Positions 47,436 to 56,577 of a DNA stretch of 64,000 bases are shown here, piece by piece. The translations under genes and the position numbers were made by a program. The notes beneath the pieces were generated by a model, which saw only the letters and a program-made list of their open reading frames with translations, ran no database searches and was not told the DNA's origin. The stretch covers positions 62,001 to 126,000 of the forward strand of contig NZ_RHHP01000008.1 in the NCBI RefSeq assembly GCF_003710815.1. Direction: 5' to 3'. Position 1 is the stretch's first letter; the number at the start of each line of letters is the position of its first letter. Origin of the DNA: Brevibacillus centrosporus (GTDB taxonomy: Bacteria; Bacillota; Bacilli; Brevibacillales; Brevibacillaceae).

Positions 47436-48938
47436 GTGGCTTATTATTACACAGAACCATCTCGGACGTTCAACGAGTTTTTGTTGCTTCCTAACCTCAC
47501 CACAAAGGAATGCACGCCTCAAAACGTTGACCTATCCACCCCCATCACCAAATTTAAAAAGGGCGAAAAGCCAGCCATTTCACTAAACATACCGTTCTCA
47601 TCTGCAGTCATGCAAGCTGTATCCGACCATCACATGGCGGTGGCTTTGGCTCAATGTGGCGGTATTTCATTTATTTTCGGCTCCCAGTCGATTGAAAGCC
47701 AAGCGACTATGGTACGCAAAGCAAAAGCGTACAAGGCAGGCTTCGTTGTCAGCCGCTCCAATCTGACTCCAAGCCATACGCTTAAAGATATCCTGGAGCT
47801 AAAAGAGCAAACCGGTCACTCCACAGTAGCCATCACAGAAGATGGTTCGGCAAAAGGCAAGCTGCTCGGGATCGTAACGGGCCGCGATTATCGGATCAGC
47901 CGCGACTCGCTGGATAAGCCAGTCAGCGAAATCATGACGCCATTCTCCTCCTTGATCGTCGGCAAATCGGGTCTGTCCCTCTCGGAAGCAAACGACCTGA
48001 TCTGGGAACACAAGCTGAACTGTCTGCCAATCGTAGACGAGAACCAAAACCTGGACTTCCTCGTATTCCGCAAAGACTACGATTCGCGCAAAAACAACCC
48101 GCTTTCTCTTCTCGACGCAAACAAGAGCTACATCGTCGGAGCCGGGATCAATACGAAGGACTACAAAGAACGGGTACCTGCTTTGGTGGAAGCAGGAGTG
48201 GATGTCCTCGTAATCGACTCTTCCGATGGCTTTAGCGAGTGGCAGAAAGATACGGTTCAATATGTAAAAGAAAACTTCGACAACGTCTACATCGGTGCAG
48301 GTAACGTCGTCGATAAAGAAGGCTTCCGCTATCTGGTAGAAGCTGGCGCGGACTTTATCAAGGTCGGGATCGGTGGTGGTTCCATTTGTATCACTCGTGA
48401 GCAAAAAGGAATTGGCCGCGGTCAAGCATCCGCAGTGATCGAAGTGGCAGCAGCTCGTGACGAGTATTTCAAAGAGACCGGCATTTACGTACCGATTTGC
48501 TCCGATGGCGGTATCGTTCACGACTATCACGTGACGCTCGCTCTGGCAATGGGTGCAGACTTTGTCATGCTGGGCCGCTACTTCGCACGCTTTGACGAGT
48601 CTCCAACCAAAAAAGTGAAGATCGGAAACAACTTCGTAAAAGAATATTGGGGGGAAGGCTCCAACCGTGCCCGCAACTGGCAGCGTTACGACACCGGCGG
48701 CAAGCAAAGCCTGGTGTTTGAAGAAGGCGTAGACTCCTATGTTCCTTACGCGGGCAGCCTGCGTGAAAACATGGACCGCACTCTCCACAAAATCAAATCG
48801 ACCATGTGCAACTGTGGTTCGCTCTCCATCACTGAGCTGCAGCAAAAAGCACGCATTACGCTCGTATCGGCAACCAGTCTCGTCGAGGGCGGCGCACATG
48901 ACGTCATCCTGAAAGAAAGCAGCATGGCTGCAGAATAA
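47436..48938 (+). CDS. guaB: IMP dehydrogenase, divergent 500-residue type
   Basis: The enzyme oxidises IMP to XMP with NAD, the committed step of GMP synthesis. The TIM barrel is interrupted by a CBS pair (about 100-220). The catalytic loop reads [18 protein letters not shown], so cysteine and the second threonine are kept but the first threonine is isoleucine. The flap keeps the arginine-tyrosine pair in NWQRY. The GTG start follows AGGAGGAGAG. The sequence differs clearly from B. subtilis GuaB, so it may be a second IMPDH. Confidence 0.85.
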   Translation: MAYYYTEPSRTFNEFLLLPNLTTKECTPQNVDLSTPITKFKKGEKPAISLNIPFSSAVMQAVSDHHMAVALAQCGGISFIFGSQSIESQATMVRKAKAYKAGFVVSRSNLTPSHTLKDILELKEQTGHSTVAITEDGSAKGKLLGIVTGRDYRISRDSLDKPVSEIMTPFSSLIVGKSGLSLSEANDLIWEHKLNCLPIVDENQNLDFLVFRKDYDSRKNNPLSLLDANKSYIVGAGINTKDYKERVPALVEAGVDVLVIDSSDGFSEWQKDTVQYVKENFDNVYIGAGNVVDKEGFRYLVEAGADFIKVGIGGGSICITREQKGIGRGQASAVIEVAAARDEYFKETGIYVPICSDGGIVHDYHVTLALAMGADFVMLGRYFARFDESPTKKVKIGNNFVKEYWGEGSNRARNWQRYDTGGKQSLVFEEGVDSYVPYAGSLRENMDRTLHKIKSTMCNCGSLSITELQQKARITLVSATSLVEGGAHDVILKESSMAAE

Positions 48939-48945
48939 GGCATAA

Positions 48946-48978
48946 GAAAAGCGATCCCGCACTGAGGATCGCTTTTTT
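48946..48978. terminator. Terminator between guaB and the reductase gene
   Basis: AAAAGCGATCC pairs with GGATCGCTTTT and is followed by a T-run. It serves both convergent genes. Confidence 0.85.
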
Positions 48979-48989
48979 CCTTTCACGAA

Positions 48990-49964
48990 TCAGGACAGTC
49001 GATAGACGGCAAATGGCTCCCCACGGCGATACGGCTCACTTAGCTGGTCCAGCTGGGCAAGAGCCGCTTCATCCAGCTTGATGGAGGTGCTCAGCGCATT
49101 ATCCACTAGCTGTTCTACACGTGATGCTCCTACGATCACAGACGACACAACGGGCTGGTGCATCAGCCACGCTAGCGAAATCGCGCTCGCAGAATGTCCC
49201 AGCTCTTGAGCAAGGCCGTTTACGCGCTGTCCGAAGGCGATTTTATCCTCGTTCAAGAAGCGGGTAAAGCGTGGTTCCTTTTCCGCACGCGAGCCTTCAG
49301 GGGCTTTTTCTGTCGATGTGTATTTTCCTGTCAGGATGCCGCCTGCCAAAGGAAAATACGGAATGATCCCGACCCCTTGATCCAGGCAAGCAGGTACGAG
49401 CTCAATCTCCGGCGTACGATCGGCCAGGGAATAGCTGACCTGTGTGGACACAAATCGGTTCAGTCCCTTATTTTCACTGATCCCTAAAGCTTTGACCAGC
49501 TCCCATGCTGCGTAATTGGACGCTCCGATATAGCGCACCTTGCCTGAGCGAACCATGTCGTCTAGCGCACGTAGCGTCTCCTCCAGAGGTGTTTCTGGAT
49601 CAAAGGTATGAATCTGGTACAAATCCACGTAATCCGTCCGCAAACGTCGCAAGCTGTTCTCCAGCTCCATCTGCAAATGGTACCGGGATGAACCCCTCTG
49701 GTTAGGACCTTCTCCCCGTACCAGTCCCGCTTTGGTCGCGAGGACCACCTCGTGCCGTCTTCCCTCCAGCGCTGCTCCGATGATTCGCTCTGATTCCGTA
49801 TTCGTGTAAATATTCGCTGTATCGATGAACGTAATACCAGACTCAATCGCCTGGTGGAGAATTCGTGTGGAGGTAGCTTCGTCTGCTCTTCCTCCAAAAG
49901 AATTCGTTCCGAGCCCCAATGCCGAAACCTTCAAGCCGCTGTTGCCGAGACGACGATATTGCAA
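48990..49964 (-). CDS. Aldo/keto reductase
   Basis: The 324-residue NADPH-dependent oxidoreductase is of the YhdN/Kv-beta type. The catalytic tetrad is visible as D in FIDTANIY with its tyrosine, K in VVLATKAGL and H in DLYQIHTFD. The TTG at 49964 has AGAGGG at normal distance; a frame extends nine codons further with a poorer site. The substrate is unknown. It is divergent from the MerR gene. Confidence 0.88.
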   Translation of the reverse strand: MQYRRLGNSGLKVSALGLGTNSFGGRADEATSTRILHQAIESGITFIDTANIYTNTESERIIGAALEGRRHEVVLATKAGLVRGEGPNQRGSSRYHLQMELENSLRRLRTDYVDLYQIHTFDPETPLEETLRALDDMVRSGKVRYIGASNYAAWELVKALGISENKGLNRFVSTQVSYSLADRTPEIELVPACLDQGVGIIPYFPLAGGILTGKYTSTEKAPEGSRAEKEPRFTRFLNEDKIAFGQRVNGLAQELGHSASAISLAWLMHQPVVSSVIVGASRVEQLVDNALSTSIKLDEAALAQLDQLSEPYRRGEPFAVYRLS

Positions 49965-50180
49965 TCGTTTCACCCTCTTTTCTTCTCTCACAAATTGTAG
50001 GTAGGTTCTTCTGTTATCCTTCCATAAACGCTAGCTGTCTCCCTGCACAAATCGCGTACTTTTTGGAAAACATACCCTTAGACGTGAACATTTCACATTA
50101 CAAAACTATTACGTTTACGTTAATGTTATCGTTGTTGTTTGAGACTCGTGATAAGACTTAATGCGAATGGAGGGAACGCG

Positions 50181-50648
50181 TTGTACAAAATCGATGAAGT
50201 CGCACAAAAAACCAAATTGACCAAGAGGGCCCTCCGTTATTACGAAGAACTGGGACTGGTTTCTCCATCGGGGAGAACCGAGGGCGGCTATCGCATGTAT
50301 ACGGATGCGGACGTCGAGCAGATTCTTCACATCATCGACATGCGTGATTTGCTCGGAGCTTCCTTGGCCGAAATAAAGGAAATGGTCGAGCTCGGCCGAC
50401 TGTATGAGGAGCAAAGAGAATTTTACAATAAGCATTACAAAAACCGCGATCTGGATGGGCCTGAGCTGCTCGAACGGATCGAGATGCTGCAAAAGCTGGA
50501 GGATACCCTCACTCCTCAGCGCGATTTTTTACAAACCAAAATCGCACGGATGCAAGAGCTGCTCGCAGACTTCGATAACAAGCTCGAGAGGATTGTCAGC
50601 AAGCGAACCGAGCTGACTGAGGAATTCAAGGGGGTGAATAACTGTTAA
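50181..50648 (+). CDS. MerR-family regulator
   Basis: The 155-residue regulator starts at a TTG with GGAGGG upstream. The winged helix begins YKIDEVAQKTKLTKRALRYY and contains YRMYTDADVEQI. A long coiled-coil dimerisation helix follows (about 85-145). No effector cysteines are evident, so a drug or organic ligand is likelier than a metal. The downstream MFS gene, now separated by an IS607 element, is its probable former target. The 3' end is only 13 bases from the element. Confidence 0.85.
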   Translation: MYKIDEVAQKTKLTKRALRYYEELGLVSPSGRTEGGYRMYTDADVEQILHIIDMRDLLGASLAEIKEMVELGRLYEEQREFYNKHYKNRDLDGPELLERIEMLQKLEDTLTPQRDFLQTKIARMQELLADFDNKLERIVSKRTELTEEFKGVNNC

Positions 50649-50714
50649 TCAAAACCATAAACATCTTTGTATATAAATACCGATAGTCTACAATATGTTT
50701 AGGTGGTGATAAAC

Positions 50715-51326
50715 ATGTTTTCTATCGGAAAGTTCGCCAAGATGATAGGTGTAACGCCAAAAACTTTGAGGGAATGGGACAAAAGCGGAAAGTTTGTTCC
50801 TGCCCTCGTCAAAGAAAATGGATATCGCTATTACACAGAAGAGCAGCTTTATGCTTACTTAAGAAAGCCTGCGATCCAACAAGAACGTATCACAATCGGG
50901 TATTGCAGGGTATCTAGCGGCAAGCAAAAGGGCGATTTAGAGCGCCAGATCGAGAACGTAAAGGCGTTCATGACTGCCAGGGGCTACTCATTCGATGTCA
51001 TTACCGACATCGGAAGTGGCATCAACTATGAAAGGCGAGGTCTGCTTTCCCTTGTCGATCTAGTCATTCAAGGGAAAGTCGAGCGAGTGGTCATTCTGTA
51101 CAAAGATAGGTTGGTTCCATTCGGTTTTGAATGGTTGTCCCACCTTTTTAAACGTTTTGGCACCGAGATCGAAATCATAGACAACGCAGAAAAAACAGAG
51201 GAGCAAGAATTGGTTGAGGATTTAGTTCAGATCGTCATGGTGTTCAGTCACAGGTTGCAAGGTAAGCGTGCGTACAAGGCGCGGAAGTTGGTAAAGGAGC
51301 TGCTGGCTGATGATCTTAGCGAATAA
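50715..51326 (+). CDS. tnpA: IS607-type serine recombinase
   Basis: The 203-residue protein joins an N-terminal MerR-like DNA-binding domain (FSIGKFAKMIGVTPKTLREW) to a small serine resolvase domain. The catalytic serine lies in GYCRVSSGKQKGDLERQ, and the arginine cluster of the resolvase fold is present (YERRGL, LYKDRLVPFG). The ATG at 50715 follows GGTGGTGA. The 3' end overlaps tnpB by 17 bases. All expected parts are present, so it is probably active. Confidence 0.92.
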   Translation: MFSIGKFAKMIGVTPKTLREWDKSGKFVPALVKENGYRYYTEEQLYAYLRKPAIQQERITIGYCRVSSGKQKGDLERQIENVKAFMTARGYSFDVITDIGSGINYERRGLLSLVDLVIQGKVERVVILYKDRLVPFGFEWLSHLFKRFGTEIEIIDNAEKTEEQELVEDLVQIVMVFSHRLQGKRAYKARKLVKELLADDLSE

Positions 51327-52377
51327 GGTCAGGTTGAAGCCAACTCCCGAACAAGAAAGCCAACTGTGGAAGTCAGCAGATACTGCGCGCTGGGCTTACA
51401 ACTGGACACTGGCTAGACAGGAAGAAAGCTACCGAAATGGTAAAAAATTCATTCCGGACAGATCGCTACGCAAGGAACTGACGCAACTCAAACAAACAGC
51501 TGAGTATTCGTGGCTGTATGACGTGTCCAACAATGTGACAAAGCAAGCGGTCAAAGATGCCTGTGACGCATACAAACAGTATTTCAAAAAACTATCTGAC
51601 AAGCCGTGTTTCAAAAGTCGTAAACGTTCCAAACCAACGTTCTACAACGATAACGTAAAACTGAAAGCAGCCGAATACCTACCAGACGCTGCAAAGCATA
51701 TCAATCCCAGAGTGTCGTTCGACGGAAAGTATTGGTATCTGTCGGTAGGTGTCGAGAGAGAAGACGAAAAAACCAACTGGACTGGGGAAGTTATCGGTGT
51801 AGACGTAGGTGTAAAGGAACTAGCTGTATGTTCAAATGGAATGGTATTCCACAACGTTAACAAAACAAAAGTTGTAAAGAAAACCGAGAAACGCTTGCGC
51901 AGGTTGCAGCGTAAAGTTTCTCGTCAATATGAAATGAACAAGGAGGGAAGCCGTTTTGTCAAAACATGCAACATTGTAAAGGTCGAAAATCGCATACGTT
52001 TGCTTCATCGGAGACTAACGAATATCCGCAAAAATCACATTCACCAAGCCACTGCTGCTATCGCGAAAACCAAGCCTAGCGCGGTTGTTATGGAAACGTT
52101 GAATATAAAAGGCATGATGAAGAACCGACACTTGTCAAAAGCTGTAGCGCAACAAAAATTGTACGAGTTAAAAAGACAGTTACAGTACAAATGTGAGAAA
52201 TACGGCATCCGATTCACAGAAGCAGACAAGTGGTTTCCATCATCGAAGACCTGTTCTGATTGCGGTCAATTCAAAAAAGATTTGAAGCTATCCGATCGAA
52301 TATTCAAATGTGATTGTGGGCTAAAGATGGACAGAGATGTAAACGCTGCTCTCAATTTAGCCAAACTGGCAAACTAA
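51310..52377 (+). CDS. tnpB: TnpB RNA-guided nuclease
   Basis: The 355-residue TnpB is the RuvC-type nuclease encoded by IS200/605 and IS607 elements. The three RuvC acidic residues are visible: D in GVDVGVKELAV, E in VVMETLNIKG and D in KMDRDVNAALNLAK. The four zinc cysteines are in CSDCGQ and CDCG. No stop or frameshift interrupts it. It should cut DNA guided by an RNA made from the element's right end. Confidence 0.93.
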   Translation: MILANKVRLKPTPEQESQLWKSADTARWAYNWTLARQEESYRNGKKFIPDRSLRKELTQLKQTAEYSWLYDVSNNVTKQAVKDACDAYKQYFKKLSDKPCFKSRKRSKPTFYNDNVKLKAAEYLPDAAKHINPRVSFDGKYWYLSVGVEREDEKTNWTGEVIGVDVGVKELAVCSNGMVFHNVNKTKVVKKTEKRLRRLQRKVSRQYEMNKEGSRFVKTCNIVKVENRIRLLHRRLTNIRKNHIHQATAAIAKTKPSAVVMETLNIKGMMKNRHLSKAVAQQKLYELKRQLQYKCEKYGIRFTEADKWFPSSKTCSDCGQFKKDLKLSDRIFKCDCGLKMDRDVNAALNLAKLAN

Positions 52378-52491
52378 CACCAAAACGTTACTGCTGGTAT
52401 GTAGGATTCGTTGTATCCGAATTTACGCCTGTGGAGTGTTACACCAAATGTGAGTAGCTACGGCAAAAGCAGACACGTTGAAGCAGGAAGC
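52378..52491 (+). ncRNA. Probable omega RNA of TnpB
   Basis: The segment after tnpB contains the GTGGAGTGTTACACC and GTAGCTACGGC structures. It ends with GTTGAAGCAGGAAGC (52477-52491), a sequence typical of the scaffold 3' end in many TnpB elements. The guide would be the following flank, starting AAACAAAAGATG. The 5' end is probably inside tnpB and not fixed here. Confidence 0.6.
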
Positions 52492-52543
52492 AAACAAAAG
52501 ATGTGTAGACTTTTACAGTCTTTTGGCAACGGAAACAACTAAG

Positions 52544-53699
52544 ATGTCTTCAGATGCCCATTCACTCCGTACCATTTTCAAGCAGACCAAATCTGCTTAT
52601 GCCGTTGCTTTTGCCTGCGTCGTCGCGTTCATGGGGATCGGTCTCGTCGACCCGATCCTCCCGGCTATTGCCAGCAAGCTGAACGCCACACCCAGTCAGG
52701 TTTCTCTCTTGTTCACCAGCTACATGCTGATGACCGGGATTACCATGCTGGCTACCGGTTGGCTGTCCAGCCGTATCGGTCCTAAACGCACCATGCTGTT
52801 CGGATTGCTCGCGATCATCCTCTTCTCCTTTTTAGGCGGGATGGCGAATTCCGTAAACGGGATTGTGTGGTTCCGCGCAGGCTGGGGATTCGGGAATGCC
52901 TTTTTTATTTCCACGGCGCTCGCGGTTATTGTCAGCGTAGCCAGCGGTGGTACTGCTTCTGCCATCGTTCTGTATGAGGCCGCTATTGGTCTTGGGATGT
53001 CAGTCGGTCCTTTGCTGGGTGGTCTGCTCGGCGGAATCAGCTGGCGCGGTCCATTTTTTGGTGTAGCCGTCCTGATGGCAATTGCTTTTTTGGCCGTATT
53101 TGTTTTGCTGAAGGACATACCCAAGCCTGCGAAACGCACCTCGCTGCTGGATCCGTTCCGTGCGCTGCGCTACCCTGGTCTCTTTACCATGGCTGTCACT
53201 GCCCTTTTATATAACTTCGGTTTCTTTACCCTGCTCGCCTATTCCCCATTTGTTTTGAATATGGACGAGCATAGCTTGGGACTCGTCTTCTTTTTCTGGG
53301 GTGTCCTCTTGGCGATCACTTCTGTGATTGTCGCTCCGAAATTGCAGGATCGCTTTGGATCGGTACCGACTCTGTTTGGAATGCTTTTGCTGCTGGCTAT
53401 TGACCTTGCCTACATGGGCTTCGGCGTCACTTCCCCGACAGCCCTGGTCATCGCGATCGTCATTCATCAACACCGTCCTGACCGCTTCCGTCATGGACGT
53501 AGCCCCTGTGGAAAGGGCTGTCGCTTCTTCTGCCTACAGCTTTGTGCGATTCGTAGGCGGTGCCATTGCTCCCTGGCTTGCCGGCAAGCTTTCAGAGGTA
53601 TTTACCGCCAGCATTCCCTTTTACGCTGGTGCGATTGCTGTCCTGATTAGTATGCTCGCCCTCTTTATTGGGCGCCGTCATCTGGCTGAACTCAAATAA
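52544..53699 (+). pseudogene. Frameshifted MFS transporter
   Basis: The ATG at 52544 opens a 12-helix major facilitator (MGIGLVDPILPAIASKLNATP at helix 1, GWLSSRIGPKRTML as the motif A loop). The frame breaks near 53463. Removing one T from CATTCATC restores VIINTVLTASVMDVAPVERA and the last two helices to the TAA at 53699. The 1156-base length is not a multiple of three. The gene also lacks a good ribosome site because the IS607 element lies just upstream. A sequencing error cannot be excluded. Confidence 0.8.
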
Positions 53700-53708
53700 A
53701 GGCCATAC

Positions 53709-53765
53709 AAAAGGCACCTGCCTCGATGTGACTGTCAGTCGCTCACATCCTGCAGGTGCCTTTTT
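53709..53765. terminator. Terminator between the MFS and M20 genes
   Basis: AAAAGGCACCTGC pairs with GCAGGTGCCTTTT, with an inner GATGTGA/TCACATC stem and T-runs on both strands. Confidence 0.88.
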
Positions 53766-53782
53766 CTCTATTTATTCTCTCT

Positions 53783-54919
53783 CTATACTTCTTCGATCAA
53801 ACGCGCCAGCAGCGCAGCGCGGACCGCTATTTCACCCAGTTCGATCCATTCATCCGGCGAGTGAGCCAATCCTCCCTTGGAGCCGAGACCATCCAGAGTG
53901 GGGGAGCCGCATGCAGCAGCGAAGTTCCCGTCACTTACCCCGCCTGTCCCCGCTTCCTCGAGAGCGAGCCCTAATTCGTTTTGACCAATGGTTTTGGCCA
54001 ACTCAAACAAAGCTCCGGTCTCTTCCGTTCTCTCCATCGGAGGACGCCTGATGCCTCCTGTGACGTGCACGCTCGTTCCCGCAAGAGTCGGCTTAAGCTC
54101 GCGAATCACCCGTTCGATCCGCTTGGCCTCCTCCATGGAAACGATGCGCACATCGACTTGTGCCTCTGCGTAATCAGCGACCACATTCGATCCGATCCCG
54201 CCGCTGACCGTGCCGACATTGATCGTCGTTCCCAGGTCATAATCGGTTAACGAATGCAGGTACTGAATCTGACGAGACATTTCTTCAATAGCGGAAATTC
54301 CTTTCTGATGATCGACCCCGGCATGAGCGGACACCCCGTGAACCTGTACGGTAAAATGAGCGCTGCCCTTGCGCCAGGTCTTCAAGGCTCCGATCGGCTC
54401 GGTCGGCGGCTCCAGCACAAAGCTGGCGATCGACTTCGACGCCTCCTCCTCGACCAATGCACGAGAAGTGGGACTCCCGATTTCTTCGTCGCTGTTTAAC
54501 AGCAGAACGATTTTTGTATCCTTTGGCAAACGGTCAAGCTGGACCAGGGCCCTCATCGCAAACATCGCTTGCAATACGCCTGCCTTCATGTCGTAAACGC
54601 CAGGACCGTATGCTTTTCCATCCTGAATGGTGAAAGGCCGGCGAGCGGCTTCCCCTTTTAGCCACACGGTATCGTAGTGACCGATGATCAGCACTTGTCG
54701 ATCTCCGCTGCCCAATGTACAACGGACTTGATCTCCGTAGAGCAAGTTCGGTATCAGCTCCGCTGCACCACCGGTCAAGCGCTGGAATTGCAGGGCGAAC
54801 CATCCCGCCATCCGATCACCCAACACTTTATCCCGCGATGGGGAATCCATGTTGACCGCTTCTTCGAGCAGCTTCAGAAAGGTTGTCATGTTGTCTTCTA
54901 TATACGTGTGAATTGACAT
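53783..54919 (-). CDS. M20-family metallopeptidase, carboxypeptidase G2-like
   Basis: The 378-residue di-zinc hydrolase has its ligands in IGHYDTVW, VYDMKAG, NSDEEIGS and the C-terminal LAHSPDEWIE. A dimerisation domain is inserted between about 180 and 290. AAGGAAG precedes the ATG. It follows the ABC permease genes by 15 bases, so it probably hydrolyses the imported compound, perhaps an N-acyl amino acid or dipeptide. No signal peptide is present, so it acts in the cytoplasm. Confidence 0.88.
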   Translation of the reverse strand: MSIHTYIEDNMTTFLKLLEEAVNMDSPSRDKVLGDRMAGWFALQFQRLTGGAAELIPNLLYGDQVRCTLGSGDRQVLIIGHYDTVWLKGEAARRPFTIQDGKAYGPGVYDMKAGVLQAMFAMRALVQLDRLPKDTKIVLLLNSDEEIGSPTSRALVEEEASKSIASFVLEPPTEPIGALKTWRKGSAHFTVQVHGVSAHAGVDHQKGISAIEEMSRQIQYLHSLTDYDLGTTINVGTVSGGIGSNVVADYAEAQVDVRIVSMEEAKRIERVIRELKPTLAGTSVHVTGGIRRPPMERTEETGALFELAKTIGQNELGLALEEAGTGGVSDGNFAAACGSPTLDGLGSKGGLAHSPDEWIELGEIAVRAALLARLIEEV

Positions 54920-54934
54920 AGTGCCTCTTCTTCC

Positions 54935-55735
54935 TTAGTGGGATTGAGAATTGAGTCCGAATAGGCGCTCCAGTCCGTACACCTTTTCCAGCAGGATGAT
55001 AAACACCAGACTCAGCAAAATGACAACGGACGAGATGGAAGCCACCAGCGGGTCCAAAGTCTCCTGCATGTAAGTGAAAATCGCCAGCGGCAGTGTCGTC
55101 GTGTCCGGTGCCACCAAAAACAGCGATACCGTCACGTTATCAAACGACGTCAGGAACGAGAAAATCATTCCAGACACAATCGCAGGTCTCAAGAGCGGCA
55201 AGGTAATATCCCAGAACACCCGAAGCGGATGCGCCCCCAGCATGTACCCTGCTTTCTCCAGTGTGTAGTCAAACGAGCTTAGCCCTGTCAATACGAGCCG
55301 CACCACATACGGAATGGAAATCAGGATGTGAGCGAGCAAGAGCCCGGTAAACGTTCCGGCAATCCCGATTCTCGTAAAGAACAGCAGTGCCGAGATCCCG
55401 ATGATAAGCGATGGGACTGTCAGGGGGGAGAGCATCAACGCATTGAGCACGCCGCTCCCACGAAACTTGTATTTGGACAAGGCAAATGCCGCAAGCGTCC
55501 CCAAAAAGGTCGCCAAGACAGCCGTGATCGCTGCCAGCTTGAGGCTCGTCCAAAGCGAGTCAATAAACTCCGGTCTGTCCAAAATCATCTTGTACCACTG
55601 CCAGGAAAAGCCCTCCGGCGGAAAAGCCAGGTAGCCTGCAGCCGTAAACGAGCTTGGAATGATGACCAGAAACGGCAGATTGACCAGAACCAGCACCAAA
55701 AAGGTAATAAGCCCAAGTATGTTTATCTTTTTCAT
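54935..55735 (-). CDS. ABC transporter permease, PotC-like
   Basis: The 266-residue inner-membrane protein has six transmembrane helices and the EAA-loop sequence EKAGYMLGAHPLRVFWDITLPL. It is of the spermidine/putrescine and ferric-ion type (BPD_transp_1). Its start overlaps the stop of the other permease by four bases. The substrate is not identified. Confidence 0.88.
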   Translation of the reverse strand: MKKINILGLITFLVLVLVNLPFLVIIPSSFTAAGYLAFPPEGFSWQWYKMILDRPEFIDSLWTSLKLAAITAVLATFLGTLAAFALSKYKFRGSGVLNALMLSPLTVPSLIIGISALLFFTRIGIAGTFTGLLLAHILISIPYVVRLVLTGLSSFDYTLEKAGYMLGAHPLRVFWDITLPLLRPAIVSGMIFSFLTSFDNVTVSLFLVAPDTTTLPLAIFTYMQETLDPLVASISSVVILLSLVFIILLEKVYGLERLFGLNSQSH

Positions 55736-56574
55736 GACGCAAACACCTCTTTGTACCTCTTGGTTTCAATCAGCTTGGTGTACAGGGTAACGAGAACGAT
55801 CGTGCTGCCGAGCAGCAGGAAGGCAAGCGCTGCCCCCAACGGCCAGTTTAGCGTCGCCATGATTTGCTCATAAGCGATGACTGGCATGACCTTTACCGAG
55901 GTTCCCCCCATCAGCGCAGGTGTGACGAAAGCACTCATCGACAAGCTGAAAACCAGCGTCGTTCCTGCAATGATTCCAGGCAGGGACAGCGGCAGCGTCA
56001 CGCTGAAAAACGTACGGACGCGCGAAGCACCGAGAATCGATGCCGCTTTGTTCAACGATGGGTCGATCGCGTACATGCTCGTCGCAAGTGCCAGCACCAT
56101 GTAGGCGATAAACGAGTCGGTCAGACCGATCACCACGCCCAGCTCATTGTACAAAAGCCGCAGCGGCTGCTCGATGATTCCCAGAGCGATCAAGGACTCG
56201 TTAACCCAGCCCTTTTCCCCCAGCACGACCACCCAGCCGAAGTTGCGGATGACCACACTGATCAGATGCGGGGCCAGGATCAGCATCGTTACGATCCCGC
56301 GCATTTTACCAGTCGCCTGCGCCATGTACATCGCCACCGGGTAGCCGAGCACCAGTGTGGCGAGTACGGTCCAAATACTGACGCGAATCGTCCGCCACAG
56401 GATTTGCACATAAAACGGATCCTGCACAAACAAGGCATAATTTTTTAGCGAAAAGGCTTCGTTTTCATCCTGAAAGCTGAGCAAGAGCATCAGGAGCATG
56501 GGAATCAGGAAGACTCCTAAAAGGACAATCATGGCTGGAGCCGTAAGCAGTGTAATCGAGAGACGCTTGCTCAT
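55732..56574 (-). CDS. ABC transporter permease, PotB-like
   Basis: The 280-residue protein has six transmembrane helices. The ATPase-contact loop is KAASILGASRVRTFFSVTLP. Its ATG follows the ATPase stop by three bases, and it is coupled to the second permease by ATGA overlap. Together they form the channel of the importer. Confidence 0.88.
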   Translation of the reverse strand: MSKRLSITLLTAPAMIVLLGVFLIPMLLMLLLSFQDENEAFSLKNYALFVQDPFYVQILWRTIRVSIWTVLATLVLGYPVAMYMAQATGKMRGIVTMLILAPHLISVVIRNFGWVVVLGEKGWVNESLIALGIIEQPLRLLYNELGVVIGLTDSFIAYMVLALATSMYAIDPSLNKAASILGASRVRTFFSVTLPLSLPGIIAGTTLVFSLSMSAFVTPALMGGTSVKVMPVIAYEQIMATLNWPLGAALAFLLLGSTIVLVTLYTKLIETKRYKEVFAS

Positions 56575-56577
56575 CCG

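Larger units (their letters stand above)
50661..52504 (+). mobile_element. IS607-family element with TnpA and TnpB
   Basis: The element carries an intact serine-recombinase TnpA and intact TnpB between the MerR gene and the MFS gene. Candidate ends are ACATCTTTGT (50661-50670) and ACAAAAGATGT (52494-52504), inverted relative to each other with one extra base. IS607 elements usually lack strict inverted repeats and target duplications, so the exact boundaries are approximate. Confidence 0.75.

Noticed and set aside
47799-48986. Leftward frame of 395 codons opposite guaB
   Set aside because: It mirrors the IMP dehydrogenase gene and crosses the terminator; no start signal is present.
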